Below, one piece after another: positions 11,820 to 24,129 of a DNA stretch of 64,000 nt. A program made the position numbers and the translations under genes. The DNA lies in contig NC_049908.1 in assembly GCF_001411555.2 (NCBI RefSeq), positions 26,574,724-26,638,723 on the forward strand, written 5' to 3'. This stretch comes from Juglans regia. Its lineage: Eukaryota; Streptophyta; Magnoliopsida; Fagales; Juglandaceae. The notes beneath the pieces are model-generated. The model did not search any database and was not told where the DNA came from. It saw nothing but the letters and a program-made list of their open reading frames with translations. Position 1 is the stretch's first letter; each line of letters starts with the position of its first letter.

Positions 11820-14649
11820 GCCCATATTAATGTTGGGCCAAGATGCTGCTTGATGTAGATGGACAATAGATGTACACTTAAGATAATCCACACATTCATG
11901 CCAAAAAAAAATATAACTTGTTGCTACGAAGGGCGTATGGATTGAAAGAGAAAGCTACAGTTCATCGAGTCCATGTGGGTTTGTGAAATAGGGTATCATT
12001 CCTAATTGCTCAAACCAAACATCTTTCTACATGTCTATAGCCAAAATGCACCGGTGTATATAGTGGCTTAGGAAGTTAAAATGACATGATATTACTGACT
12101 TGGGGGGCACCCAAATGACATGAAGTGGTTTAGATATATGATGAATGAATCATGATCTCTTTGTCTTAGCACTGATGATGGTTTATTTAATATAGCTTCA
12201 GCATGGATGTGCAAAATATATGTATATACTTGGGTTTTAGGATCCTCATGATTCGACTTGATGATATGTACATATATTATACGAGATGATTTAATTGCAT
12301 GGGTTGTAAATTAATGGTTTATTATATTTGCATCCAGATTGATGTTTGTTTATAAACCCACAGATTTTTAAGCAAATAATCATGCATATTTAAACTTGTG
12401 AATCTTATTTGCAATATATAGTTATATGTATAAAAAATGTAGCCAAAAGTAGTGCAATAGGACAGTAGCAGTTTAGGCTTTTCATAGGTTTTTTTTACAC
12501 GCAAATACGTGCAGATGCATGACCAAAACTAGCCTGTCAGAACTTGATTAATCACTGATTCACTGCAAAAACCACCTATTGTGGCGAAATATTAAGTGGA
12601 TGGGAATGCCTTCAAACATGTGGATTACATTGCGTTGAGGGCAAAAATCGCTGCAAATAAGCTATTACGGTGATTTTATTGGTGCCGCAGAAAAAAATCT
12701 ACTGCGTATCAGACAGATTTGCGTCGGTCAAAAAATCGTTGCCAAAAATCGTTGCCAACATTATTGGTGCCCATATTAATGTTGGGCCAAGATGCTGCTT
12801 GATGTAGATGGACAATAGATGTACACTTAAGATAATCCACACATTCATGCCAAAAAAAAATATAACTTGTTGCTACGAAGGGCGTATGGATTGAAAGAGA
12901 AAGCTATAGTTCATCGAGTCCATGTGGGTTTGTGAAATAGGGTATCATTCCTAATTGCTCAAGCCAAACATCTTTCTACATGTCTATAGCCAAAATGCAC
13001 CGGTGTATATAGTGGCTTAGGAAGTTAAAATGACATGATATTACTGACTTGGGGGGCACCCAAATGACATGAAGTGGTTTAGATATATGATGAATGAATC
13101 ATGATCTCTTTGTCTTAGCACTGATGATGGTTTATTTAATATAGCTTCAGCATGGATGTGCAAAATATATGTATATACTTGGGTTTTAGGATCCTCATGA
13201 TTCGACTTGATGATATGTACATATATTATACGAGATGATTTAATTGCATGGGTTGTAAATTAATGGTTTATTATATTTGCATCCAGATTGATGTTTGTTT
13301 ATAAACCCACAGATTTTTAAGCAAATAATCATGCATATTTAAACTTGTGAATCTTATTTGCAATATATAGTTATATGTATAAAAAATGTAGCCAAAAGTA
13401 GTGCAATAGGACAGTAGCAGTTTAGGCTTTTCATAGGTTTTTTTTACACGCAAATACGTGCAGATGCATGACCAAAATTAGCCTGTCAGAACTTGATTAA
13501 TCACTGATTCACTGCAAAAACCACCTATTGTGGCGAAATATTAAGTGGATGGGAATGCCTTCAAACATGTGGATTACATTGCGTTGAGGGCAAAAATCGC
13601 TGCAAATAAGCTATTACGGTGATTTTATTGGTGCCGCAGAAAAAAATCTACTGCGTATCAGACAGATTTGCGTCGGTCAAAAAATCGTTGCCAAAAATCG
13701 TTGCCAACATTATTGGTGCCCATATTAATGTTGGGCCAAGATGCTGCTTGATGTAGATGGACAATAGATGTACACTTAAGATAATCCACACATTCATGCC
13801 AAAAAAAAATATAACTTGTTGCTACGAAGGGCGTATGGATTGAAAGAGAAAGCTACAGTTCATCGAGTCCATGTGGGTTTGTGAAATAGGGTATCATTCC
13901 TAATTGCTCAAGCCAAACATCTTTCTACATGTCTATAGCCAAAATGCACCGGTGTATATAGTGGCTTAGGAAGTTAAAATGACATGATATTACTGACTTG
14001 GGGGGCACCCAAATGACATGAAGTGGTTTAGATATATGATGAATGAATCATGATCTCTTTGTCTTAGCACTGATGATGGTTTATTTAATATAGCTTCAGC
14101 ATGGATGTGCAAAATATATGTATATACTTGGGTTTTAGGATCCTCATGATTCGACTTGATGATATGTACATATATTATACGAGATGATTTAATTGCATGG
14201 GTTGTAAATTAATGGTTTATTATATTTGCATCCAGATTGATGTTTGTTTATAAACCCACAGATTTTTAAGCAAATAATCATGCATATTTAAACTTGTGAA
14301 TCTTATTTGCAATATATAGTTATATGTATAAAAAATGTAGCCAAAAGTAGTGCAATAGGACAGTAGCAGTTTAGGCTTTTCATAGGTTTTTTTTACACGC
14401 AAATACGTGCAGATGCATGACCAAAATTAGCTTGTCAGAACTTGATTAATCACTGATTCACTGCAAAAACCACCTATTGTGGCGAAATATTAAGTGGATG
14501 GGAATGCCTTCAAACATGTGGATTACATTGCGTTGAGGGCAAAAATCGCTGCAAATAAGCTATTACGGTGATTTTATTGGTGCCGCAGAAAAAAATCTAC
14601 TGCGTATCAGACAGATTTGCGTCGGTCAAAAAATCGTTGCCAAAAATCT
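11820..14649. repeat. Three-copy tandem repeat, 949-bp unit, nearly identical
   Basis: Units 11820-12768, 12769-13717 and 13718-14649 (the third lacks its last few bases). Each begins gcccatattaatgttgggcc and is offset by exactly 949 bp. I noticed only a handful of single-base differences, for example aagctacag versus aagctatag and aaaccaaac versus aagccaaac, so the amplification is recent. About 741 bp of each unit is anonymous AT-rich DNA, and the last about 208 bp is the left end of a CACTA-like element. No gene; the identical 60-codon minus-strand frame in each unit is incidental. Confidence 0.95.
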
Positions 14650-14842
14650 ATTGCAGCGATATAAAAACGTCGGGAAAGGAAATAAATGTCAAAATAAGTA
14701 TTAGCAGCAGTTTGGGAATTCGTCGCAACAACACAATTGCAGCGATATAGGAGGCTTCTACGACGATATATATATATTCGGGGAAAAATAAGAATTGCGG
14801 CGATTCCGCAAATGTTGAGAAAAGGGTCCACTATTTGTAGTG
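14459..14842. mobile_element. CACTA-like non-autonomous element, 384 bp
   Basis: Left end cactgcaaaaaccacc, right end the complement of cactacaaatagtggacc, with repeated subterminal motifs of the 'gcagcgat' or 'gcggcgatt' kind on both sides. These are the hallmarks of En/Spm (CACTA) elements. I do not see the expected 3-bp target duplication (att on the left, aag on the right), so the true right end may be elsewhere. The left end is also present at 12561 and 13510 inside the tandem repeat. Confidence 0.6.
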
Positions 14843-15090
14843 AAGACTTGCTTTTTTGCGACGGAAATTTTGGATGCAAATGACTTTTTGCACCGATTTA
14901 ATGTGATATCTGTACAGGCAATTATGGCAATTAAACTTGTATTTGTGTCAACTCTAATTCATCTGAAAAAGGTATATAATTGCGGTAATTGTAGCATTAC
15001 ACTGATTTTATGCAAAAATCAGCATTCAATTCAACCAACATGCGGCGATGCATATAGCATCAATAAAACCTTTTTGCGGCGATTTTAGAT
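14843..15090. repeat. Further CACTA-type subterminal repeats
   Basis: 'gcgacggaaatt', 'gcaccgattta', 'gcggtaatt', 'gcggcgatgc' and 'gcggcgatttta' occur at roughly 20-80 bp spacing. They look like the continuation of a larger CACTA element or a second nested one. No transposase is present. Confidence 0.45.
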
Positions 15091-17352
15091 AGTAATTAGG
15101 ACAAACTCTTTAATTACCATCGACTCTAGCTCGTTCGGCTATAGAAGTACTACTCAAGTTTTAACTCCAACAAAAGCAGTTAATAACACAATGACAATGT
15201 TAATTTACTTTCTTAATTAGAGTTAAAAACAAGTACTCCTCTAGAGATGTTAATGTATAATTAAGTAGATGGAGGTTGGGATGCCGAGGCCAGGCTAGCT
15301 ATCTGCGAGCAAAGGATGCCAGCTTGCCTCGTTAATGGCGTCAAACGGCTATAATAATATATATGATAAAGAAAAGTATATAGAAAATAAAGGATGTACG
15401 TTAGTGTATTAATTATCGGTCCAATAGTATGGTCAAGTACTGACTCTCTGATCTCATTTCTATGCTGTGATGCTAGATAGATGGTGGCGGTGTTTGAAAT
15501 GTTCATCCATGGCTAGCTTAATGATACATGATTGATGACTATATCCATCCATGAGTCTTGTGTGCAAAATTCACCCAAAAAGACAAAAAAATAATTAAGG
15601 ATAATTTTTCAAATAATTATATAATATAATATGAGAATTTGAAGCTCTAGAGGTACCCAAAACGATGGCGAATTTGGAGAAATATATATGCCTGGTTCGC
15701 GTTTTCAAGATTCTAGTAGTTGACGAGAAGGTAGACATTGAAGATAAAGACGAGGATGCACACGACTATGGCAACAATTACGAGATCGAGGTTGAAATCG
15801 CCCATCATTTGGAACTCCCGAATCGAAGAGATCAAGGCCATGAGGCTTTTTCCTTTTTTTTTTTTTTTTTTTGGGCCGGGGGGGTGTTTTGTTATTTAAT
15901 TATTTTTTAATTTTTTGAAATGACAATTAGCATTAAATGATAATTAAAAAAAGTTAAATTTTTAATACATAATTTAATTAGAATATAATTACTAATTAAC
16001 ATATAATAAGTAAAAATATGATAAAAAATAATTTAAAAATTAATAATTTAAAAAAATTAAAAATTTTTTAAATTATTAATTACTCATTACTATATAATGA
16101 ATAAATAAATAATTCAATGTGAGAATTTGATGTGAATAATCAAAGTTAAATTTATCTTATATTATTTTATTATTATATAATGAAAAGAATAACTATTCCA
16201 ATTTAAAGACTTATATAAATAGAATAGTCAAAAGTTAAATTTCTCTCACATTCATCAAAAGTATTCTTTTAACTTTGAGCAATCCATTGATCACGAGGAT
16301 GCTCTAAAGCTCTTTATAATCATTTCCATGAAATTAAATCTCTAGCCAAAAAATGTCTCTTCTCTCACATTTTAAAGTTGATCCAAGTCCCCAAACCATG
16401 CAGATCCCTCCCAATATTGTTGCCTTTCCTCCCTTTTCAAGTTAATTCCTTTGTCCAATCAATTGTTTATCGACGTGTCTGATTCTCTCTCTCTCCTTTT
16501 CTTGGTTCTTCCATCCTAATATGGTAAGCTTAGCACTTTTTACTAATTTTACAGCCAACAAATTAAAGACATAAATTTCTGGCATTTATCCAAATTATTG
16601 AATTAGTGGCCGGGATAAAAGTTTGTCGGTGGTTGCTCGATAAAAACAAGGCTCTATGATCGTAATAAGTAGCCAATCCGACCAATCTTTTACGTAAGAA
16701 ATAATAATTACAGTCGTGAGTATGCAAGTATCATGTAGTCATTTTTAAAAAAATGAATAAATACGGATCTATAAATAGAAATCACTCTTTTTTAAATTGA
16801 CTATACGATATTTATATATTTTATAACTGTATATAACATAACTCTTTTTATAATTATTATAGATGTGATCGACGTACTCATATTCACCTTAATATATAAT
16901 ATCACGTGAGATTTCACTTAAAATGTTACGAGTTACATAAGGACCATCACTTGCAGTAACGTTAACTGTCGTGTCTTAAAAGTGACGAGCTTATAATTAT
17001 GTACGTGTAAATTAATTCGTGCATGCATGAGATAGATAGCCTTTAATTTTCTAGGGACTCGGTTTTAAAGAGAGGGGGGGGATCACAGCATTTACTACCT
17101 ACCATTTCAGGCTGGCCTGTGTTTTGATAAAGTTCGAGTACTCCCTTAAATGATAGATCAGCCACCTCGAAAAGCAATAATCTTACTGTACTAATAAATT
17201 ATGGCCCACAATAAGGACAAGAATAATACAAAGAAATTAATAATGCTAATAATATTATTGCATGCGCTTATTTGTTCTTAAATTAATAGCATTAAATAAT
17301 GAGTACATAATTTTAGGATAAGGATGAAATTAATTGCCTGCCCTATTGAATA

Positions 17353-17389
<37 letters not shown>

Positions 17390-17480
17390 AATAGCCCACA
17401 ACGAATTTTTTAGTTGATTCCAAATGTGCTCTTTTTGCATAAATTTAGAAGATAAAACATAAAGGAATTCTCTAATCCAT
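15091..17480. other. Intergenic, no gene recognised
   Basis: AT-rich. A plus-strand open stretch at 15665-15910 with an acidic middle part ends in a poly-T and is not recognisable. There is a family B MITE at 16690-16870 and a (TA)n tract at 17356-17387. Nothing else supported. Confidence 0.45.
16690..16870. repeat. Family B MITE (palindromic)
   Basis: Left arm 'cagtcgtgagtatgcaagta' and right arm 'ctatacgatatttatatatt' plus 'tataactgta' are approximate inverted complements around an A/T core with 'aaataaatacggatctata'. Same structure as at 25.9, 27.2 and 27.6 kb and as the core of the 60-64 kb array. Confidence 0.5.
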
Positions 17481-18126
17481 CCAATAAAATGCAAGTTCTC
17501 ATCAAAGCTTGGAGATCATGTTATTAATCAATACGTTACATTTCTTGTCAAATTAGACACCCAAGATGAAGAAATGTCTATGCAAGGTAACCTGATTAGT
17601 GCTATTAAGGAATTGATGAAACAAATGCCTAAAGTCTCAATTCAACATGTACATTGAGTCGATTGGCTAATGGAGCTGTAGATGGTTTGACCAAATATGC
17701 ATGGTTCCTTAGTATTCTTACAGTTTGATGGGATTATGTCCCTAAATCTGTTTCCCAAATTGTAGAGTTTCAAATTGTGTAATTTGTTTTTTTGTTTTGG
17801 AAAAAATTAGTTTGCCCACCAAATGTGACTGCTCAACTTGATCACTTGAGAATTTTTTTTTTTTTTACTTAATGATTAAAAAAGTGATTTTAAGTATATT
17901 GATGTATTTTTTTTTATTTTTTAAAAATATTTTAATATAAAAATGTGAATAGAAAAATGAAAAAAAAAACTTTAAAATGCACTATTGGTCAAGTGGAGTG
18001 TGCTATTCTGGGTGGCAGAGTAGCCCAATTCTTCTGTTTTTTATTGCATAGTTCTTGTTTTAGCCATGGAATATCATTTCCAGTTAATGAATAAAGTGAT
18101 GTTTTGCTAACAAAAAATAAAATAAA
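17480..18126 (+). mobile_element. LINE 3' fragment: RNase H remnant with A-rich tail
   Basis: Across frameshifts the plus-strand translation shows QGNLISAIKELMKQMPKVSI then RLANGAVDGLTKYAW, the C-terminal signature of the RNase H domain carried by many plant LINEs (..HV.R..N..A..LAK.A). The segment ends with an A-rich tail (aacaaaaaataaaataaaat, about 18107-18126), as expected for target-primed insertion. 5' truncated and non-functional. Confidence 0.6.
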
Positions 18127-18984
18127 ATTGAGACACCCACTATTCTATGAGATTTGAGCATGTAAATCAAGAATATACCATCTAGGTTATTTTGCTTGTT
18201 GGGTTAGGTTTGCATTTCCAATAAATTATGCATAAGTGTAGCTTCTAAATTATTTAAAATAATTTAAAAATTAAAAATTAGGAGGTATAAATATTCAAAT
18301 AATTAGAAAAATATATTAAACGTTTAAGTGGATGTAGAATAATTTATTTATGCTACCTATAATGCAATACTAAACACAAATAATAATGAAATAATCGAAC
18401 AATAAGATGGTATTAAGCAATGCAAGATCCACTGGTTTGGATTGGTATCTCTTCTTTAGCAGTGACCACAGTGGGATTCAGGGTCTCTAGGGATTGGTGA
18501 AACCAAAAAACAAATGGCAAATAATGGCCGTTCTCTTCATTTAAGTAATTAATTAAGGAAAATAATGGAGTAATTAATAATTATCAGCCACAAAATCAGC
18601 AACTGGAATGACTATTCGACCCTCCATCCAAAAGAGAAGCACCCCATTAAATTCACATGCAATGGAATGGACCCCACCCAATGAACGAACAAGATGATAA
18701 TGAGATCAGAATTCCGAGATCAAGTCAGCCAAAATCTGCAGATAACAGTGAATTCCATCCCATCCCATCCCTCACAGATGTCAGTAATTCCATGCATAAT
18801 CATATGTCAGAGCTTAAACCCCAAAAAATATATATATAATTAAAAAAAAAAAAAAAGACCCACACTAGAAGCAACTTTGCTTTGTGAGAAAAGAGAAGGT
18901 CCCGAAGAGTAAGGCGAAAGAGTGACTCAAATGTACCCTTAACAAGGGCACCAATACCACCCTAATGAGATTTGAAAATCTCAG

Positions 18985-19023
<39 letters not shown>

Positions 19024-19440
19024 CGGTGACCACGACGGGGGAATGGGACAGTGATACCCTAATTCCAAGAGACGGCCCCGTTTAGGTATGTGGAAAACCT
19101 CCACGTGCCAGTCACCCCCACCTTTCACTTCATATATATATATATATATATATATAGTATGTCCCTGTTGGAAAGACCCTCTGTGTTCTATTTGTAAATC
19201 TAATATTATCCCAGACTCGGAGAGGGATAGAGATTTCAATACGGCAGGAATAGTGAGACCTTTCCAAACCAGAACTCCTTTTGGAGCTTCCGAAAGAGAG
19301 AGAGCGAAAGAAACATCAGCGATTGTAAAGAAGCAGTAAAATAGAAACATGGAGGAAAGGAAGATGAAAAGAGTGTCTCCATCTAATCCCTTCCGTTTGT
19401 CTTTTTAGTCACTTCTATGATCAACTCATTTTGTCCCCCT
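18127..19440. other. Region upstream of the WAV3-like gene, no gene
   Basis: Contains a (GA)n tract at 18986-19020 and a (TA)n tract at 19131-19155. The minus-strand 161-codon open stretch at 18865-19350 translates these microsatellites (runs of SLSLSL and IYIYIY) and is rejected as a gene. The GA/CT tract may act in the promoter, as such tracts often do in plants, but nothing shows it here. Confidence 0.5.
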
Positions 19441-19446
19441 GCATAA

Positions 19447-19462
19447 ATTATAATATATACCA
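19447..19462 (+). promoter_or_regulatory. Candidate TATA box for the WAV3-like gene
   Basis: 'attataatatatacc' lies about 45-55 bp before the chosen ATG at 19504. This implies a very short leader; an alternative is the upstream TA tract at 19131-19155. Position and sequence only. Confidence 0.35.
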
Positions 19463-19503
19463 CTTTGCTGAGCGGAGAGATAGGAGCTTTTCAGATTGTG
19501 AAA

Positions 19504-21828
19504 ATGGTGACTGGGTGGAGAAGAGCGTTCTGCACATCAATCCCCAAAGATAGAGAAACCAAAATATTATCAGAAAAGCATCGTCAGCAGCATTGTGAGA
19601 TTAGCAACGTTGTCGTCCAAAGCCCAAAATTCAGCTCCAAGTTCGGGTTTTTCTCCAACCCATCCACGCCTCGCTTGCAGTCTCAAACCATCTCTAGCCC
19701 CAGCCTCCAGTGCCGGACCACCACCAACACCAACACCACACCCACTTCGTCAGTGCCTAATAGCCCGAGACTTCAATGCAAAACGGAAACTACCCCAAAG
19801 AAGAACAGCAGCCCCAGATTGTTCCAGTTCCCCAATCCTCTCTCCCCCAAATCACCTTCTAGCTTCTCACTCCTCAAAGCCAGCTTACGTCTCTCTAAAG
19901 TACGCATCTTATCTTTTTTTCTTCTCTTCTTCCGTACATTCTTATTCCATTCCCATCAACACCACTTTACCGAATCATGAATTTTCTTTTATTCTTATTA
20001 CTCTGCGTGACATTTCCCCTTTTATCTTTTATTGCAGAGTAGATGCGGAATCTGTTCACACAGCGTGAAGACCGGTCAAGGATCGGCCATTTTCACCGCC
20101 GAATGCTCCCACACCTTTCACTTCCATTGTATTTCTTCCCACATAAAAAAGCACCAACTTTTGATTTGCCCTATTTGCAACGCAACTTGGAAGGAACTTC
20201 CTTTGCTTGCTATCCAATCGAACCCTGACAATAGCCAAGATAACTGCCAGAGAGAATCTACGATCACAGAGGTCGAGACGAAATGCTTGAGAGTTTACAA
20301 TGACGATGAGCCTTTGATGTCCCCCACTTGCGGTGCTCGGTTCAATCCCATACCCGAATCAGATGAAAATGAAGAGGACGAAAATGGCGCCGTTGGATTT
20401 CAAGGCTTTCTCGTAAGATCTGCTCCATCATCTTCCCCGAGATTTAATGGAAGAGCAGAGGGTAATGATATGTTCAGGAACGTGGAGGTGAGGTTATTCC
20501 CGGAGGCCGCAGTGGTCGCCGTTGGTAAAAGCTACGAGACCTGCGCAGTCGTTTTGAAGGTGAAAGCCCCGCCATCTCCAGCTCTGAACCCGGATTGTCG
20601 GGCTCCGATTGATTTGGTAACGGTTCTCGACGTGAGCCGGAGCATGTGTGGGCTCAAATTGCAGATGATGAGACGTGCTATGAGATTGGTCATATCGTCT
20701 CTCTCTGCTACCGACCGTCTCTCTATCGTTGCATTCGCCGCAAGCTCCAAACGGTTGTTGCCTCTGACGAGGATGACGATGAAGGGCCGGCGATCGGCTA
20801 GAAAGATCGTCGACGCACTGGGTTGTGTTGGTCAAGAAGAAAGCTGCGCAAACGACGCACTCATGAAGGCAGCTAAGGTGCTGGAAGATCGGAGGGAGAG
20901 GAACCCCGTCGCCAGCATCATGCTTCTATCCAAAGGTCACGACGAGCGCGGATCACCGAGCTCCGCCAATGCGAGGCTCTCCTCTCCGCTTTGCTTCTAT
21001 CCAAAGGTGTCATCAAGCCGCTTTGCTCAACTGGAAATCCCGGTTCACACCATCTGTTTCAACGATCAGCATCCTGAAGACGCCTTGGCCAAGTGTGTGG
21101 GTGGTCTTTTGAGCGTGGTTGTTCAGGATCTAAGGGTTCAACTCGGGTTCGTTTGCAGTTCGGGACCGGCCGAGATCATCTGTATATATTCTTTGAAAGG
21201 TCGGCCGACGGTGCTCGGGTCTTGTTCGGCCCGGCTCGGTGATCTCTACGCCGAAGAAGAGAGAGAATTACTGGTGGAATTGAAAATACCCACGTCTTGC
21301 ATTGGGTCCCAACCAGTGCTGTCCGTACGGCCCTCATTCAGAGACCCATCGACGCAACAGCTCGTGTACTGTAAAGAGCGGGCGTTCCTGATACCGCGAC
21401 CCCACTCAGTCCGGTCTACGTCTCCCAACATCCAACGGCTGAGGAACCTCCACATCACCACCCGCGCCGTGGCGGAGTCTCGGCGGCTGATCGAGCACAA
21501 CAATCTATCCGGAGCTTATCACTTGCTGACCTCGGGTCGGGCCTTGCTGATGCAGTCGAGGTCCGAGTCGGCGGAGGAGTTCATGAGCGGCTTGGAAGTG
21601 GAACTTACCGAGCTGCAGTACCGGAGACTGCAACTTCAGCAGCTGCAGGGCCAAAGATCGAGAGCCAGCAACGGAAGGGAGGAAATCAATAGAGTGGAGG
21701 AGAAGCCGGAGCCGCTTACGCCGACCTCGGCTTGGAGAGCCGCCGAGAGATTGGCTAAGGTGGCGATCATGAGGAAGTCAATGAACAGAGTCAGCGATTT
21801 GCACGGCTTTGAAGATGCCAGATTTTAA
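19504..21828 (+). CDS. RING and VWA domain protein, WAV3-type E3 ubiquitin ligase
   Basis: Two coding exons, 19504-19899 and 20038-21828, joined by a 138-bp GT..AG intron, give 728 aa; the join falls between codons (LRLSK|SRCGIC). The N-terminal 132 residues are Ser/Pro/Thr-rich. Residues about 135-179 form a RING finger: C135-x2-C138, then CSHTFHFHC and CPIC. The VWA domain begins near residue 325 with the MIDAS motif DVSRS at 330-334. The C-terminal part (HITTRAVAESRRLIEHNNLS) is conserved in this family. Known biology: WAV3 and its homologues are plant RING E3 ligases acting in root gravitropism and auxin-related growth. The RING should recruit an E2, and the VWA presumably binds substrate. 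Oddity: residue 431 is Lys (LLSKGHDE) where relatives have Asp (LLSDG), and 'tgcttctatccaaaggt' occurs twice, at 20921 and 20992. The start is the first ATG in frame just upstream of the exon junction; an in-frame upstream non-ATG extension is not needed. Confidence 0.92.
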
Positions 21829-22336
21829 GTTTACTTTATTATTATTATTATTATTATTTTATTTTAACAGTAATTAATGCATAAAAAAAAAAGGGATGGA
21901 AAGAGAGAGTCAGGGGCCCATGAAAAGGACAAGAAGTATGGGACGGATAGGCCCTTTTAAGCAGTGGAAAGCGACTGATAATGAATGGGAACCCCACTTG
22001 AATTAATTGTGGGCTGTATGTTTCTCTGATTTGTCTCGTAGTATTTATCCTTTTTTTTAATCGGTGGGTGGCAAAAAATCCCAAAAACACAAAAGAGATA
22101 AATTATTTTAAAATAGTGGGGAATAAACTAAAATCGTAGGTAGTGGGGGGTATCAATTATAGATATAAATAATTTAATTATAAAATAATTACATAAAAAT
22201 AAATTTATAAATTAATGTGATTTGATTCAGTATGTTAAATTATAAAATTATATTTAATATAAATAGATCTAATATATCACGTAAAGTTATGTCAATTTAT
22301 AAATTTATTTTTATATAATCTTTTTATATTTATAAC
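21829..22336. other. 3' flank of the WAV3-like gene with a family A MITE
   Basis: An (ATT)n tract (21836-21857) follows the stop codon at once and probably lies in the 3' UTR. 22155-22335 is a family A MITE: 'ataaattaatgtgatttgat', then 'atataaatagatctaatat' and 'caatttataaatttattttt' as mirrored arms. No gene. Confidence 0.45.
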
Positions 22337-22712
22337 TAAGGGTGTAATCGGTTCGGTTTGATTTTAGATAAAATTTAAGTCTGAACCGGTATGTATCGGT
22401 TTTGTATTATCAAAATTGATTATGCAACGGTTACCTTCCTAAACTGGTACTTTCGGTTTTATCGATTTCCAGTCCGGTCTGGTATGGTATTTTGATTTTT
22501 TTAAAATGTAAATTTCACAATTTATCATTAAAAATTTGTTTATAAAAAAAAACTTTTAGTATTAATTATAAGTATTAGTATTAATTATAATCTTTTAATA
22601 AAAAATTTTAATATTAATTATAAGTATAACTATAATTTATAGTCTATATTAAATTATTAGTATTATTTATAAACTTATATATTAATATTAACATTTAATA
22701 TAATAATTTATA
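22337..22712. mobile_element. Truncated hAT-like element related to the one at 8.2 kb
   Basis: Begins 'taagggtgtaatcggttcgg' and contains 'gaaccggtatgtatcggttt', 'ggtactttcggttttatcg' and 'ccagtccggtctgg', then the same AT-rich core. Read on the opposite strand it matches the right half of the 8226-8954 element. The second terminus is missing; similarity fades near 22712. Confidence 0.7.
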
Positions 22713-23880
22713 GCAGCAAATGATGAAATGGGGTTCAGTTTCGTACGGTTTGTATGAGCTGTAAGTTGTTCTGTTGGGTTAATGCCAAAGCGGGTATAGT
22801 TGAAGGTACGTAGTAGGATGAAGGATGATGCCAAATGCTTCTGGATATATGCATGAATCCGTGTTTGTTAAAGTGGAGGGTTCTTGTCCTAATTATTTGT
22901 GCTCGTGCTTCTAATAGTATTACATGATTTTGTTCCTTTGCTACTTGGTTACATTCTCTGAACGTTCATGCCCACAACACAACACACGTACGACGCCATT
23001 ATCGTATTGCTACTAATCAACAATGTAGTAGTTGAAACGTTGTTTGTCTCAAAAAGAAGAAAAATTTTAGATATAAACCATACAGTCCTCACACTATTTA
23101 AAAATATTTTATGAAATATGAAGATAAAAAAATAAAATTATATATTTTTAAATGATGTGCAGAGTGTGAAACTTCTATATAGCATGACTCTCAAAGAAAA
23201 TATGACCTTTCCATTCCATGTTGGTGACAAGACCCTCAAAATTGATAATCTAATAATTCTAATGGTTTTGTCCAAAGTAAAGATGTCCACAAGATGGTTT
23301 GCCCATTCTAACTATAAAAAAATTTCATAAAAGTAAATTTATAAATTAATATGACTTTATATGATACGCTAGATTTACTTTACAATAAAAATAATTTTAC
23401 AATCTGGTATACCATATGAAAATTTATAATCTACTTTTATAAAAAAAAAAAGAAAAAATTTATCGTTAAAATATTTTTCATTCAAATGTATATATTCTCG
23501 AGCAGAAAGTACTGAATTTAGTTTTAGATATGCTTAGTTTTGCATTTGGGTTGTTTTGGCTTTACTATGATGAACTACCAATAATCGCGAGTACGTTTGA
23601 ACGTTTCACGAAGATAGCCTTCTTCACTTGAGGTTAGCAAGACTTCAGTTAAAAGTAATACTTTTTGTGAGGATTGAGGAAAACAAAAAAGGGGAGAGTA
23701 CGTAGGAGCCCTTTCAAGCCTAAAGTCTGCGTGAAAGAGATACAAGTGTGACAGTAACTTTAAGCTTGGAAAAGGGTTGGGGATGCGATATTTCACACTT
23801 CCTACTGTTATTATCTTTCGGCTGTGCTCTCACTCAAAAACTTTTTGCGGATGCTGATGTTTTCCTTAAATTGCGCAACA
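22713..23880. other. Intergenic with a family A MITE
   Basis: No gene recognised. A family A MITE copy occupies about 23306-23450 ('aaattaatatgactttatat' with central 'ctagatttactttacaataa'). An incidental 73-codon minus frame at 23575-23796 has no recognisable features. Confidence 0.4.
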
Positions 23881-23884
23881 CCTT

Positions 23885-24055
23885 TAGGTGCTATAATAAA
23901 TTGAGGTAAAAGTTAAAAATATAATAAAATATTATTTTTTAATAATAATATTATTATTAGATTTAAAAAAATTAAATAATTTATTATATTTTATGTAAAA
24001 ATTTAAAAAAATTAAAATAATGAGATGAAACATTTTTATTATTCAAACGAAATAT
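23885..24055. repeat. Family C MITE
   Basis: AT-rich core with 'ataataatattattattaga', an 'aaaaaaattaaataatttat' stretch and the edge 'ataatgagatgaaacatttt'. Matches the copy at 53385-53590 in order and spacing of motifs. Confidence 0.5.
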
Positions 24056-24129
24056 CCTATTTTATACACTGTGTTCAAACTTTATGTGCTATTATTTACA
24101 TGTGCATTCCAAGGGACATATTTTTCTTA

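Noticed and set aside
12322..14402. Three identical 60-codon minus-strand frames
   Set aside because: They are copies made by the 949-bp tandem duplication of non-coding DNA; no recognisable protein.
18865..19350. Minus-strand open stretch of 161 codons
   Set aside because: It translates the GA and TA microsatellites (SLSLSL, IYIYIY) in front of the WAV3-like gene; no domain.
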